Source: Mangrovimicrobium sediminis (GTDB lineage: Bacteria > Pseudomonadota > Gammaproteobacteria > Pseudomonadales > Halieaceae). From it: a stretch of DNA of 59,729 nucleotides. Below the pieces are notes generated by a model, which did no database searches, had not been told where the DNA came from, and saw only the letters and a list, made by a program, of their open reading frames with translations. Position 1 is the first letter of the stretch. Each line of letters opens with the position of its first letter. Where the stretch lies: NCBI RefSeq assembly GCF_004745945.1, contig NZ_SRLE01000010.1, forward strand, positions 1 to 59,729, read 5' to 3'. Below, piece after piece: positions 16,664 through 25,994 of the stretch. A program made the position numbers and the translations under genes.

Positions 16664-19123
16664 CTAGAAGCTGTAGGTCATGCGCAGGCCGAAGGTGCGC
16701 GGCGCGCCGATGTACTGGGCGTAACTGCGCAGGGTGAAGCCGTTGATGTCATTGCCCGGGCCGGCTTTTTCGTCCTGCAGGAAGCGCCGCGTGCCGCGGA
16801 TGCCGGTGACGTAGTAGTCGTCGAACAGGTTGTCGACATAGGCCTGCACCATCCACGCGTCGCGACTGAAGCTGGCGCTGAGGTGGTGGATGTCGTAGGA
16901 GGGAATCGACTCGCCGCCGTAGTCAGCCGCCAGGCCGGTCTCCGGGTCGATGAGCGGGTCATCGTCGCCGCCGACGATGTTGTACACGTCACCGGTGTAA
17001 ATAAAGCCGTAGTTCAGCTTCATCTCAATGCCATCGCCGACGATGTCGGTGTAGGTCAGGTTGAAGGTGCCCTGGTGCTCCGGCGAGCCGGGCAGGCGCG
17101 CGCCCTCCTCGGCATCGAAGGGGCCGACCAGGCCGGGCGCATACTCGGTCAGCTCGGCATTGGTGTAGGCGTAGGTGACATCCACCTCCCAGTTTTCGCC
17201 GATCAGGTAGCTGCCCTGGAACTCCAGGCCCTTGCTCTCCGCCTCCGAGCCGTTGCCGATGATCGGCAGGCCGCCGAGGTCGGTGGTGGTGGACACCTGC
17301 AGGTCCTGCCAGTCGATGAAGTACACCGCGACGGTGGTGGAGAGACGGCCGTCGAGCAGCAGGCCCTTGTAGCCCAGCTCGTAGTTCTTGATGGTATCCG
17401 GGTCGATGAACACCTCGTCCGCCTGCGCGCACAGCTGCTGGTCGGTGCTCTCGATCTGCTCCGGGGTACACTCGGGCACCGCGTTGACGCCGCCGTTGCG
17501 GTAACCCTCGGAGTAGGTGGCGTAGATCATGTTGTCCGGGTCGAGGTCGAAGGCGACGTTGAATTTCCACAGGTCGCCGTTGTTGCTGCCCTTGTTGGTA
17601 CCGAGGTCCACGTTGATCGCATCCTGGGGCTCGCCGAGGAATACGGTATCGAACAGCGGCAGGCCGAAACCGCCGGTGCTGTCCACGTCGAAGGTATAGT
17701 CGCGGTAGCCGACGGTGACCTCCATGCGGTCGTCGAGGAAGCGGTAGGACAACTCGCCGTAGAAGGCCTCTTCCTCCTGGTAGTAATCGGTCAGCTCGAT
17801 GTACTCCAGCGCGTCCGGGCGCAGCTGCACGCCGCCGAATTCATCCACCGCGAACTGGTCGAAGCCCGGGGTGTATTCCTCGCTCACCGCGTCCTGGTCG
17901 AACTCGTTGTAGAAGTAACCCACCACCCAGGAGAAGGGGCCGCCGTGGGTGGAGACCAGGCGGATCTCCACGGTATCGGTTTCCTCGTCGTTCTCCTCGC
18001 GGGTGTAGGACGAGAAGCTGGGGAAGAACTCGTAGCCGTACTCGAAGTCCAGCAGCAGGTCGGTCTGGTCGCGCTGGCCCTCCTCGTGAAAGTCGGTCTT
18101 GCCGTAGATCACCGTGGCCTCGGCGATGTCCATGATGTCGATCTTGACGTCCAGGCTCCACAGTTCGGTGCGGTAATCGTTGGGCTCCTCGTAGCGCAGG
18201 CCGGATTCGTACTTGTCGGTGCCGAAGGACAGGCGGTGGTCCAGCTGGCGGCCCTCGGCCTCGGTGTCCTGGTACAGGTACCACAGGTTGGCGTCCAGCC
18301 AGTCGTTCGGGGTGAAGCGCAGGTTGAGGCGCCCGGCCAGGGATTCCTCGCCGTTGGCGTCCTTGACCCGCTTCAGATTGGCGTTGACGTCCTCCGGGTT
18401 GCTGAAGTCCGGCTCGGGGTTGGACACCCCGCCCTCGCGCACCACGTAGTTGTAATCCACGAAGCCGGGGTCATCGAGCTGGTCCAGGCTGCCGCGCACC
18501 GCCAGCACGTTCTCGATGATCGGCAGGTTGATCGTGACGCCAACATCGTACAGGTAGCCGCCGCTCTCCTCGTTGCTGGAGAAGTTGCCGCGCGCCTCGC
18601 CGTAGAACTCGGTGGCGTCGGCCAGCTTCGGGATGTAGCGGATGGCGCCGCCCATGGTGCCCTGGCCGTACAGGGTGCCCTGCGGGCCGATCAGCACTTC
18701 CACCCGCTCCAGGTCCACCGGTTTGATATCCACGGTCACCGGGATGTCGCCGAAGTAGCTGGCTACCGTGTCCGAGACGAAGCCCGGGCCGGTCGCGGTG
18801 GTGTTAAGGCCGCGCACCAGGATGTCCGGGTGCTCGTCGCGCGGGCCGCGGTCGATCACCGTGAGGCCGGGCACGTAGTTGGCGATCTCGGTGACGCCGT
18901 ACAGGCGCTGGGAAGCGATCTTGTCGCCACTCACCGCCGAGATGTTGATCGGGATGTCCTGGATCGATTCGCTGCGCCGCGAGGCGGTGACGATCACCTC
19001 CTCCACGCGCAGGGAATCGATCTCCTGGGCAAATAGCGACGGCGCGGCGAGGCCAACGGCGGGCAAGGTGGCAATTGAGACGGCACGGGCGAGCGTACGC
19101 TTGCGATAAGGTGTCTGGCGCAT
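16664..19123 (-). CDS. TonB-dependent outer-membrane receptor
   Basis: The ATG at 19123, preceded by AGGGGAA, gives 819 residues; a frame-open ATG 19 codons earlier lies in the leader repeats and is less likely. A signal peptide ends near L-F-A-Q. The plug domain starts with E-E-V-I-V-T-A-S-R-R (TonB-box region) and contains L-V-R-G-L-N and the L-I-G-P-Q-G-T-L-Y-G-Q-G-T-M-G-G segment. The rest is an acidic, Tyr-rich 22-strand barrel ending in an aromatic residue (M-T-Y-S-F), as required for assembly. The N-terminal pattern matches the large 'S-E-S-I-Q-D-I-P' group in sphingomonads and marine gammaproteobacteria that import complex organic compounds rather than siderophores; the ligand is unknown. 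Confidence 0.93.
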   Translation of the reverse strand: MRQTPYRKRTLARAVSIATLPAVGLAAPSLFAQEIDSLRVEEVIVTASRRSESIQDIPINISAVSGDKIASQRLYGVTEIANYVPGLTVIDRGPRDEHPDILVRGLNTTATGPGFVSDTVASYFGDIPVTVDIKPVDLERVEVLIGPQGTLYGQGTMGGAIRYIPKLADATEFYGEARGNFSSNEESGGYLYDVGVTINLPIIENVLAVRGSLDQLDDPGFVDYNYVVREGGVSNPEPDFSNPEDVNANLKRVKDANGEESLAGRLNLRFTPNDWLDANLWYLYQDTEAEGRQLDHRLSFGTDKYESGLRYEEPNDYRTELWSLDVKIDIMDIAEATVIYGKTDFHEEGQRDQTDLLLDFEYGYEFFPSFSSYTREENDEETDTVEIRLVSTHGGPFSWVVGYFYNEFDQDAVSEEYTPGFDQFAVDEFGGVQLRPDALEYIELTDYYQEEEAFYGELSYRFLDDRMEVTVGYRDYTFDVDSTGGFGLPLFDTVFLGEPQDAINVDLGTNKGSNNGDLWKFNVAFDLDPDNMIYATYSEGYRNGGVNAVPECTPEQIESTDQQLCAQADEVFIDPDTIKNYELGYKGLLLDGRLSTTVAVYFIDWQDLQVSTTTDLGGLPIIGNGSEAESKGLEFQGSYLIGENWEVDVTYAYTNAELTEYAPGLVGPFDAEEGARLPGSPEHQGTFNLTYTDIVGDGIEMKLNYGFIYTGDVYNIVGGDDDPLIDPETGLAADYGGESIPSYDIHHLSASFSRDAWMVQAYVDNLFDDYYVTGIRGTRRFLQDEKAGPGNDINGFTLRSYAQYIGAPRTFGLRMTYSF

Positions 19124-19135
19124 TGGGATTCCCCT

Positions 19136-19157
19136 GTCTGTTAGCAGTCTGTTAGCA
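19136..19157 (-). repeat. tandem 11-bp repeat in the TonB-receptor leader
   Basis: GTCTGTTAGCA is present twice back to back, 13 bases upstream of the receptor start codon, and a related TGTTAGC follows at about 19168-19174. It lies in the 5' untranslated region of the receptor mRNA. Function is unknown. Confidence 0.6.
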
Positions 19158-19380
19158 CGCGTTTTAGTGTTAGCCGGCATACCGCGTTTAGCAGCGGCTT
19201 GAGCTTATGTTTAGTGCAAAAGACAGGCCATCGGTAGCCAATTGCGGTCAGTTGCAAGCAAGCTGCGGTGAATCGAGGGGCGCGCCACCCGCCGGACAGG
19301 GTTCAGGGCGGCGTAAAGGGCTGAAATGGGGCAGCATCGCGCGATTGCACCAACAAGTCGCACGAGAGACCCGTACCCGG

Positions 19381-19770
19381 CTAAGGCAGTGCCAGGCACA
19401 TCAACCAGATCGCGCACACCATGCCCACCAGCCAGCACAGGGAGCGCAGCTTGTCGATGTCGGCGAGGTAGAACGCCAGGTGCCCCACCCGCGCCGCGAC
19501 CCAGACCAAGCACAGGGTCTGCACCATGGCTGCGGGGCCGTTCGACGACAACGCGAGTAACACGCCGGCGGCGAACGCGGGAAACGCCTCGAAGGCGTTC
19601 TCGTGGGCCCCCAGCGCGCGCTGGCCGAGGCCGTCGAGGGCGGCCTGTTGCTGGCGCGGGTAGCGGTTGTCGTACCCGCCGGGTTGGCGGGCCTGCACGT
19701 AGCCGAGGGGGGCTTTGGCGAGCAGGGGCAGGATGGCGCCGATGATCAGACAGGCAACGATGACGGTCAC
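19381..19770 (-). CDS. MAPEG-family membrane protein
   Basis: This 129-residue protein has four predicted membrane helices and the MAPEG pattern: N-terminal K-A-P-L-G-Y, then R-A-L-G-A-H-E-N-A-F-E-A-F-P-A-F at about residues 51-66, in which E-N and the following acidic/aromatic residues are the glutathione-transferase-like signature. Bacterial members are integral-membrane proteins of mostly unknown function. The gene stands alone between the TonB receptor and a long repeat-rich non-coding region. Confidence 0.85.
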   Translation of the reverse strand: MTVIVACLIIGAILPLLAKAPLGYVQARQPGGYDNRYPRQQQAALDGLGQRALGAHENAFEAFPAFAAGVLLALSSNGPAAMVQTLCLVWVAARVGHLAFYLADIDKLRSLCWLVGMVCAIWLMCLALP

Positions 19771-19883
19771 GGGTGAGGCTCCTCGTTCTGGTTTGGGACT
19801 GTGTTCACCTTAGGGTACTGGGTGGGGTCTGTCATTCTCTGGGTAGGGCTGGGCTGGCATTGCTGTGTCGGAGTGCGCTGACC

Positions 19884-19960
19884 GGCAGGCGCGGACGCGG
19901 TGTGCCCCCGTCGCTCCAAAAGCTCAGTCGCGTCGGGGGCACACCACGTCCGAGCCTGCC
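19884..19960. repeat. inverted repeat A: 31-bp arms, 28 of 31 paired
   Basis: Arms 19884-19914 and 19930-19960 are complementary except for three positions and enclose a 15-base loop. The conserved core is GGTGTGCCCCC against GGGGGCACACC. A further ACCGGC/GCCGGT pair at 19881-19886 and 19965-19970 extends the stem with a bulge. Confidence 0.9.
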
Positions 19961-20018
19961 TCTTGCCGGTACTACTCGACGGGTGATCGCCCGCCGAGTC
20001 CGGGGGGCTTCGAGGGTT

Positions 20019-20156
20019 GCCGGGAGACCCGCGGGCGGAGCGCTCTGAAGATCGCGCCCCTCCGGGGTGCCCTCAGTCGGTCGCGAGCCAGCGAGCTGTC
20101 TCGCTCCACTTCCTCGGCGCGCCTTTTGCGAGCGCTCCACCCGCCCGTCTCCCGGC
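20019..20156. repeat. inverted repeat B: 26-bp arms, 23 of 26 paired
   Basis: Arms 20019-20044 and 20131-20156 share GCCGGGAGAC at one end and GGAGCGCT at the other, in opposite orientation. The 86-base interior contains the left arm of repeat C and a GAGCCAGCGAGCTGTCTCGCTC hairpin-like stretch. Confidence 0.85.
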
Positions 20157-20489
20157 ACTTGCGTGCTCGATGCTCGTGGTGGTTCGGTTGGCGGAAAGAC
20201 AGGCGACTGCTTGAAAGTTTCTGCAGCAAAGTCCGGGCGGTTAATACTCGCTCCCCGGTGCGCTGCGATTCCCTGTATGTGGCACCGTTCCAGCGCGAAA
20301 CCACCGTGCGCGCAGTCGGCGCACTGCGCAGGACCGCAACTCGAAACTCCAAACATGACGTCTCACGCGATGCGAGGCCTGGCAGCGGGGCTGTTGGCCG
20401 CGGAAATCACGTCTGGCGCCGAGGGAGAGCCAGGAGACAGCGAAGCGCTGTAAGGCTCCTGGCCGACTGAGGGCACCCCGGAGGGGCGC
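20054..20489. repeat. inverted repeat C: perfect 27-bp arms 382 bp apart
   Basis: The 27-base sequence at 20054-20080 (beginning GCGCCCCTCCGGGGTGCC) is present without a mismatch in reverse orientation at 20463-20489. Its left arm lies inside repeat B and its right arm inside repeat D, so the two structures are alternatives. Confidence 0.92.
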
Positions 20490-20524
20490 CAGACTGGAGC
20501 GGCCAGCAGCCCCGCTGCCGGGCC
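20376..20524. repeat. nested hairpin D of about 150 bp
   Basis: Outer arms 20376-20401 and 20499-20524 pair at 24 of 26 positions. Inside them GTCTGGCGCC (20411-20420) pairs perfectly with GGCGCCAGAC (20485-20494), then GCCAGGAG with CTCCTGGC, then ACAGCG with CGCTGT around an AAG loop. The whole segment can therefore fold into one long irregular stem, as RNA or as a cruciform. Confidence 0.88.
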
Positions 20525-20581
20525 GTCTTTGGCGAACTGAGCCCGTGGCAATCTCTCAGCAAGCGCGATGTCGCGCGGCCG

Positions 20582-20660
20582 GAGGCGTCAGCCCTTCCAG
20601 GGTGAGTGCGCTTTTCGAACCCTGGAAGGGCTGCCGCCTCTGGCCATGAACAAACCAGCC
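20582..20660. repeat. inverted repeat E: 21-bp arms, 20 of 21 paired
   Basis: Arms 20582-20602 and 20640-20660 share CAGCCCTTCCAGGG in inverted orientation with a single mismatch and enclose a 37-base loop. No T-run follows, so it is not a simple terminator. Confidence 0.88.
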
Positions 20661-20690
20661 AGCCGGCGATCCCGCACCGGAGAAAGGCGC

Positions 20691-20716
20691 AAAAAAAAAG
20701 CCCGCAAAAGCGGGCT
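20691..20716 (-). terminator. Rho-independent terminator of the aldehyde dehydrogenase gene
   Basis: Read on the minus strand, AGCCCGC-TTTT-GCGGGCT is followed by a run of nine T residues, 25 bases after the aldehyde dehydrogenase stop codon. It is a textbook intrinsic terminator. Confidence 0.9.
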
Positions 20717-20741
20717 AAGCAGGAGGCCTGGAGGCCCGAAG

Positions 20742-22262
<1,521 letters not shown>

Positions 22263-22630
22263 TGCGGCTACTCCTTGTTATTGGCATAACGGGGCGCCGA
22301 CGCGGCGGTACCCCGGGTCGTATCCGTGCAAAGCATAGCCAATCGGGGGCGGCGCGCTAGCACCAGCGTCCGCGGGACTAAACTGAGCGTCCGGAGGACT
22401 TGGACTGAGCGTCCGGAGGACTTGGACTGAGCGCCCGGAGGACTTGGACTGAGCGTCCGCACGACTTGCTCCGAGCGTTCGCGGGACTTGCGGCCGAGCG
22501 CCGGCAGAACGGTGCGCGGGGCCGGCGATTGTGGGAAGATTGCGCTTTGGCCAGCGCCGGGGCGCCCTATCGTGGGGTGCGCGACTGGTCCCTACCGACG
22601 GCAGGACGGCCGGCAGCAGCCAGGTGACGT
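22263..22630. other. divergent regulatory region between aldehyde dehydrogenase and AraC-type regulator
   Basis: This 368-base gap has no gene. Its main content is the array of tandem 22-bp repeats at 22366-22497. The rest shows no obvious palindrome; promoters for both genes must lie on either side of the array. Confidence 0.7.
22366..22497. repeat. six tandem 22-bp repeats, probable operator array
   Basis: Units begin at 22366, 22387, 22409, 22431, 22453 and 22475 and are 21, 22, 22, 22, 22 and 23 bases long. The central three are nearly identical (GCGTCCGGAGGACTTGGACT then GA); the outer ones diverge. Each unit contains GTCCnnnGGAC or a close relative, itself a small inverted repeat. A period of two helical turns places all copies on one DNA face, as expected for cooperative binding by a regulator, most simply the divergent AraC-type protein. 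Confidence 0.85.
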
Positions 22631-23599
22631 ATGCAGAAAAATAACTTGAGTAAGGAAATCGCGGCGGTGCGCCGGCGCGGCGGGCTTCGGCCTCCGCGGC
22701 AGCTGGTGGAGAACCGCACCCTCTATGAAAGCCACAGCGCCGAACTGTCCATCTACGACACCTACGCCGCCGCCGAGCGGGTGCGCCTGGACGCCGAGGA
22801 ACTGCTCTACTGCGGCATGCTCAGCGGGCGCAAGGTGCTGCACGGGCAGGGCCTGGCGGACGCGCCGTTCACCCCCCACGAATCCTTCGTCATGGCCCCC
22901 GGCGAAAGCGTCGACATCGACTTTCCCGAGGCCACCGCGAACAACCCCACCACCTGCCTGACCCTGGGCATCAGCCGCGAGCGGCTGCGCCTGGAATGCG
23001 AGCGCCTGAACCGCCAGCACCCGGCGCCGGGCCTGCTCGGCGAGTGGTCGCCGCGCCCGGAGCAGGTGCTGCACCTGTACCACACTGAGGCCACCCAGCA
23101 GTTGCTGGCGCGCATCGTCAGCTGCTTCCTGAGCGATGACAGCGAGCGCGACCTGGTGCTGGATCTCGGTGTCACCGAACTGGTCACGCGCATGCTGCGC
23201 CGGCAGGGCCGGGATTTCATCCGCCGCTGCGCCGCCCTGGACCCGACCGCGGACGCACTGGCCCAGGTCATCGCCCATATCGAGCAGCACCTGGGCGAGG
23301 CGATCGAAGTTGGCGAGCTGTGCCGTATCGCGTGCATGTCACGCAGCAAGTTCTACCAGCAGTTCAGCGATGCGCTGGGCGTGAGCCCGATGGAGTACAT
23401 CCAGCAGCGGCGCCTGGAGCGGGCACGGGAGCTGATCGCGGCGGGCAACGGTGTCACCCGCACCTGCTACGAGGTGGGCTACAGCAACCCCAGCCATTTC
23501 TCGCGCCGCTTCCAGCAGCAGTACGGGGTATCGCCCAGCGCCTACGCCCAGCGCGGGCTTGAGAGGGCCGCAGTCGCTAGCGAACCCGCCGCGCACTGA
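22631..23599 (+). CDS. AraC-family transcriptional regulator
   Basis: The 322-residue protein has an N-terminal cupin-like/AraC_binding region (S-F-V-M-A-P-G-E-S-V-D-I-D-F at about residues 85-98) and a C-terminal pair of helix-turn-helix motifs: V-G-E-L-C-R-I-A-C-M-S-R-S-K-F-Y-Q-Q-F near residue 228 and T-C-Y-E-V-G-Y-S-N-P-S-H-F-S-R-R-F near residue 278, the AraC signature. The F-V-M-A-P-G-E pattern resembles regulators of alcohol and amine oxidation (EutR, QbdB-like). Divergence from an ExaC-type aldehyde dehydrogenase suggests it activates alcohol/aldehyde oxidation. The tandem repeat array upstream is its likely binding region. Confidence 0.9.
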   Translation: MQKNNLSKEIAAVRRRGGLRPPRQLVENRTLYESHSAELSIYDTYAAAERVRLDAEELLYCGMLSGRKVLHGQGLADAPFTPHESFVMAPGESVDIDFPEATANNPTTCLTLGISRERLRLECERLNRQHPAPGLLGEWSPRPEQVLHLYHTEATQQLLARIVSCFLSDDSERDLVLDLGVTELVTRMLRRQGRDFIRRCAALDPTADALAQVIAHIEQHLGEAIEVGELCRIACMSRSKFYQQFSDALGVSPMEYIQQRRLERARELIAAGNGVTRTCYEVGYSNPSHFSRRFQQQYGVSPSAYAQRGLERAAVASEPAAH

Positions 23600-23699
23600 G
23601 GCCCCCGGCCCGGGCGAAACCGCCCCGACAGCTTTTTTTCCAGACGCTCTGAATGCAGCCCGGCAGCGGCGGGCCGGGGCGAGCGCGTCGACCCCGCTA

Positions 23700-24707
23700 C
23701 TAGCGCCAGGGGTCGACGAGCACCTTGCACTGGTGGCCGGGCTGGCGCAGTGACTCGAACGCGGTGGGGAGCTGGTCCAGTGAGACCGTATCGGTGACCA
23801 TGGCCAGCGGTTCCAGGTGACCGGCGGCGAGGGTGTCGGCCACGGTGCGGAACTCCTCGAGCAAAGTGCCCACGGCGAAGCGCACGGTGACTTCCTTGAG
23901 CGCGGCCGTCGCCGGCACGAAGGTCTCGGCGTGAAAGCACATGCCCAGTACCACCACCGTGCCGCGCGGGCGCACCAGTTCCACCGAGCGCGCCACCAGT
24001 CCCTGGGCACCGGCGCATTCGAAGACCAGCTCCGGCGCGCCGCCGAGTTGCTCCTGCAGGCGCACCGCAAAATCATCGTCCATGGCCAGGAAGGCGTCGG
24101 CCCCCATGGTCATGGCTTTCTCCGCGTGGCGGGTGGAGCGCGCGGCGGCGACGATACGCCCCGCGCCGAGCCGGCGCGCCCAGTAGATGGCCGCGAGGCC
24201 AATCGGGCCGGCGCCGATCACCAGCACCGTGGCGCCGGGCCGCACGCCGGCCAGCGCCACTCCGTGCAGGCCGCAGGTGAGCGGTTCGACAATCGCGGCA
24301 TCCGCCAGCGACAGGCCCTCGGGCAGCTTAATGCAGGCGCGCGCCCCGGAGGTCTTGTACTGGCCGAAGCCGCCCATGTTGAATGTCAGCTGGCTGCACC
24401 AGAAGGGCGAGCCGGACAGGCACTCGGCGCAGGCGCCGCAACCGCTGACCGGGTGCGGCACGACGTGGTCGCCCACCTTGAGAAAATCCACCCCCGCGCC
24501 CACCGCAACCACCTCGGCGCCGCTCTCGTGGCCGGGCACGAAGCCGGCTTCATAGGTGGCGCCGGAACCGTCGGTGTAGTGCAGGTCCGTGCCGCAGATA
24601 CCGCAGCGCTCGACGCGCAATACCACCTGCCCCGGGCCGGGTGTCGGGTCCGGCAGTTCGCGGATTTCCAGGGGCTGGCCCACCTGGTTGAAGACGGCGG
24701 CGCGCAT
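23700..24707 (-). CDS. zinc-dependent medium-chain alcohol/polyol dehydrogenase
   Basis: This 335-residue enzyme has the catalytic-zinc region C-G-I-C-G-T-D-L-H with P-G-H-E-S-G about 25 residues later, and the four structural-zinc cysteines in G-C-G-A-C-A-E-C-L-S-G-S-P-F-W-C. The cofactor-binding turn is V-I-G-A-G-P-I-G-L-A. It probably oxidises a secondary alcohol with NAD(P). It lies 73 bases downstream of the sulfotransferase gene on the same strand, the last of a three-gene run, and converges on the AraC gene with a 100-base gap. Confidence 0.9.
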   Translation of the reverse strand: MRAAVFNQVGQPLEIRELPDPTPGPGQVVLRVERCGICGTDLHYTDGSGATYEAGFVPGHESGAEVVAVGAGVDFLKVGDHVVPHPVSGCGACAECLSGSPFWCSQLTFNMGGFGQYKTSGARACIKLPEGLSLADAAIVEPLTCGLHGVALAGVRPGATVLVIGAGPIGLAAIYWARRLGAGRIVAAARSTRHAEKAMTMGADAFLAMDDDFAVRLQEQLGGAPELVFECAGAQGLVARSVELVRPRGTVVVLGMCFHAETFVPATAALKEVTVRFAVGTLLEEFRTVADTLAAGHLEPLAMVTDTVSLDQLPTAFESLRQPGHQCKVLVDPWR

Positions 24708-24780
24708 GGCGGCTCCTCCTGCTGACGTGTTGGGCGCAAGCCAACGCTGGCGGTTGGCGTCGCGCGTTGCGGTTGAAGTC

Positions 24781-25962
24781 CTAGAGCTGCGGCTGGAACC
24801 GCTCGAGGTACCAGCGGTAACGCGCGAGGATGCCCTGCTCGGTGAGGCCGAAGTCCGCGAGGTCGTAGCGGTGCTCCACCTGCCCCTCCGGGTTGGCGCG
24901 GATACGCTCGCCGATCAGGCGCTCCGCGTCGGCGCTCATCTCGATCTCGAAGCGCTCGTAGATCTGCCTGATGGTGCCCATCGGGTCCGCGTGCAGGTCC
25001 TTGTGGTAGACATCCATGAAGCGGTCCTCGTGCTGCTCACGCACCGGGTAGCCCGCCTCGATGGCGTCGATCCACTTGTGCATCTCGCGCACCCCGAGCA
25101 GCGGCGCAGTGACCTCGGCGCCCTCGCCCTCGAAGGCGCGGTGGATGAACTGGATGGTGCTGCTGATCGAGGGCACCGCGCGCAGCGGGTGGCGGTGCAT
25201 CTGCACCACGCAGGCGTCCGGGAAGTGCTCGAACAGCCAGGCCAGGTGGCCGGCGGTGCCCGGGTTCTTTAGCAGCCAGCGGCGCTGGTCGTAACAGCCG
25301 ATGAGCTTGAGGATATCCACGTAGCGGTCGAAGCTGGGGCGCTCGTCCTGGCTCTGCCACCAGGCGTCGTAGCCGCCGGAGTACCAGGTGCAGGCCCAGC
25401 GGTTGCTGGTGAAGTTCTGCCGCTGCAGTTCCAGGCACTCGTCGTATTCATGGGCGACGATGTTATGCGTGGCCGCCGCCTCCGGTGAAACGCCAAACAG
25501 CCGCGCCAGGTAGTTGAGCGCGCGCTGATAGGCGGGGTGGGATTCCCATTCCTCACGCGGCGGCCGCGGCATGGGGGCCACGGTGAGCCAGTGCTCCAGG
25601 CCCTGGAACTGCGGGTCCGCGCCCATCAGCTTGTGCAGGGCGGTGGTGCCCGAGCGCACCAGGCCGGTAATGACCAGCGGTTTTTCGATGGCGTTGTACT
25701 GCCACTGCGGGTGCGCCTTCCAGCCCTCCTGGGTGTATAGCCGCGCCATCAGGGTGAGCAGCACGGCATCCCAGGCGAGCTGGCGGCCGGCGGGGGTGAA
25801 ACTGGGGTCGGCGTCCATCGAGGCGAGCACCACGGCGAGGCCGGTCTGGTAGTCGTCCTCCCCGAAATCGGTGAGGCCGGTCATGGCGATGGCCGCCTCG
25901 TGCAGGTAGTCCTCGCTGCGGTAGAAGCGCGTCGGCGCCGTCCATTTTGGGTCCCAGGCCAT
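24781..25962 (-). CDS. sulfotransferase-family protein (Sulfotransfer_3 type)
   Basis: The 393-residue protein has the PAPS loop V-I-T-G-L-V-R-S-G-T-T-A-L-H near residues 106-119 and the downstream M-H-R-H-P-L-R-A-V-P-S segment for the 3'-phosphate. An N-terminal helical part (residues 1-100) precedes it. Proteins of this type are frequent in steroid- and lipid-degrading actinobacteria and marine gammaproteobacteria; a true sulfo-transfer activity is not proven for them. It lies between a DUF1214-like gene (32 bases upstream) and an alcohol dehydrogenase gene, so the three act together in all likelihood. Confidence 0.88.
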   Translation of the reverse strand: MAWDPKWTAPTRFYRSEDYLHEAAIAMTGLTDFGEDDYQTGLAVVLASMDADPSFTPAGRQLAWDAVLLTLMARLYTQEGWKAHPQWQYNAIEKPLVITGLVRSGTTALHKLMGADPQFQGLEHWLTVAPMPRPPREEWESHPAYQRALNYLARLFGVSPEAAATHNIVAHEYDECLELQRQNFTSNRWACTWYSGGYDAWWQSQDERPSFDRYVDILKLIGCYDQRRWLLKNPGTAGHLAWLFEHFPDACVVQMHRHPLRAVPSISSTIQFIHRAFEGEGAEVTAPLLGVREMHKWIDAIEAGYPVREQHEDRFMDVYHKDLHADPMGTIRQIYERFEIEMSADAERLIGERIRANPEGQVEHRYDLADFGLTEQGILARYRWYLERFQPQL

Positions 25963-25994
25963 GGTCTCTCCCTGTAGGGCTGCGGGTTGTGGGG

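Larger units (their letters stand above)
19771..20741. other. about 970 bp without a credible gene, packed with inverted repeats
   Basis: No open frame here looks like a protein: those present are arginine/proline-rich and interrupted at the repeats. Instead there are five inverted-repeat systems (listed separately), a simple terminator for the aldehyde dehydrogenase gene and nothing else I recognise. The density of long near-perfect stems is far above the rest of the window. Confidence 0.75.

Noticed and set aside
19832-20356. Protein genes in the inverted-repeat island (174- and 126-residue frames)
   Set aside because: The frames are Arg/Pro/Ala-rich, run through the repeat arms and match no family; a repeat origin explains them.
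22366-22497. CRISPR array
   Set aside because: The units are directly adjacent with no spacers and no cas genes are nearby.
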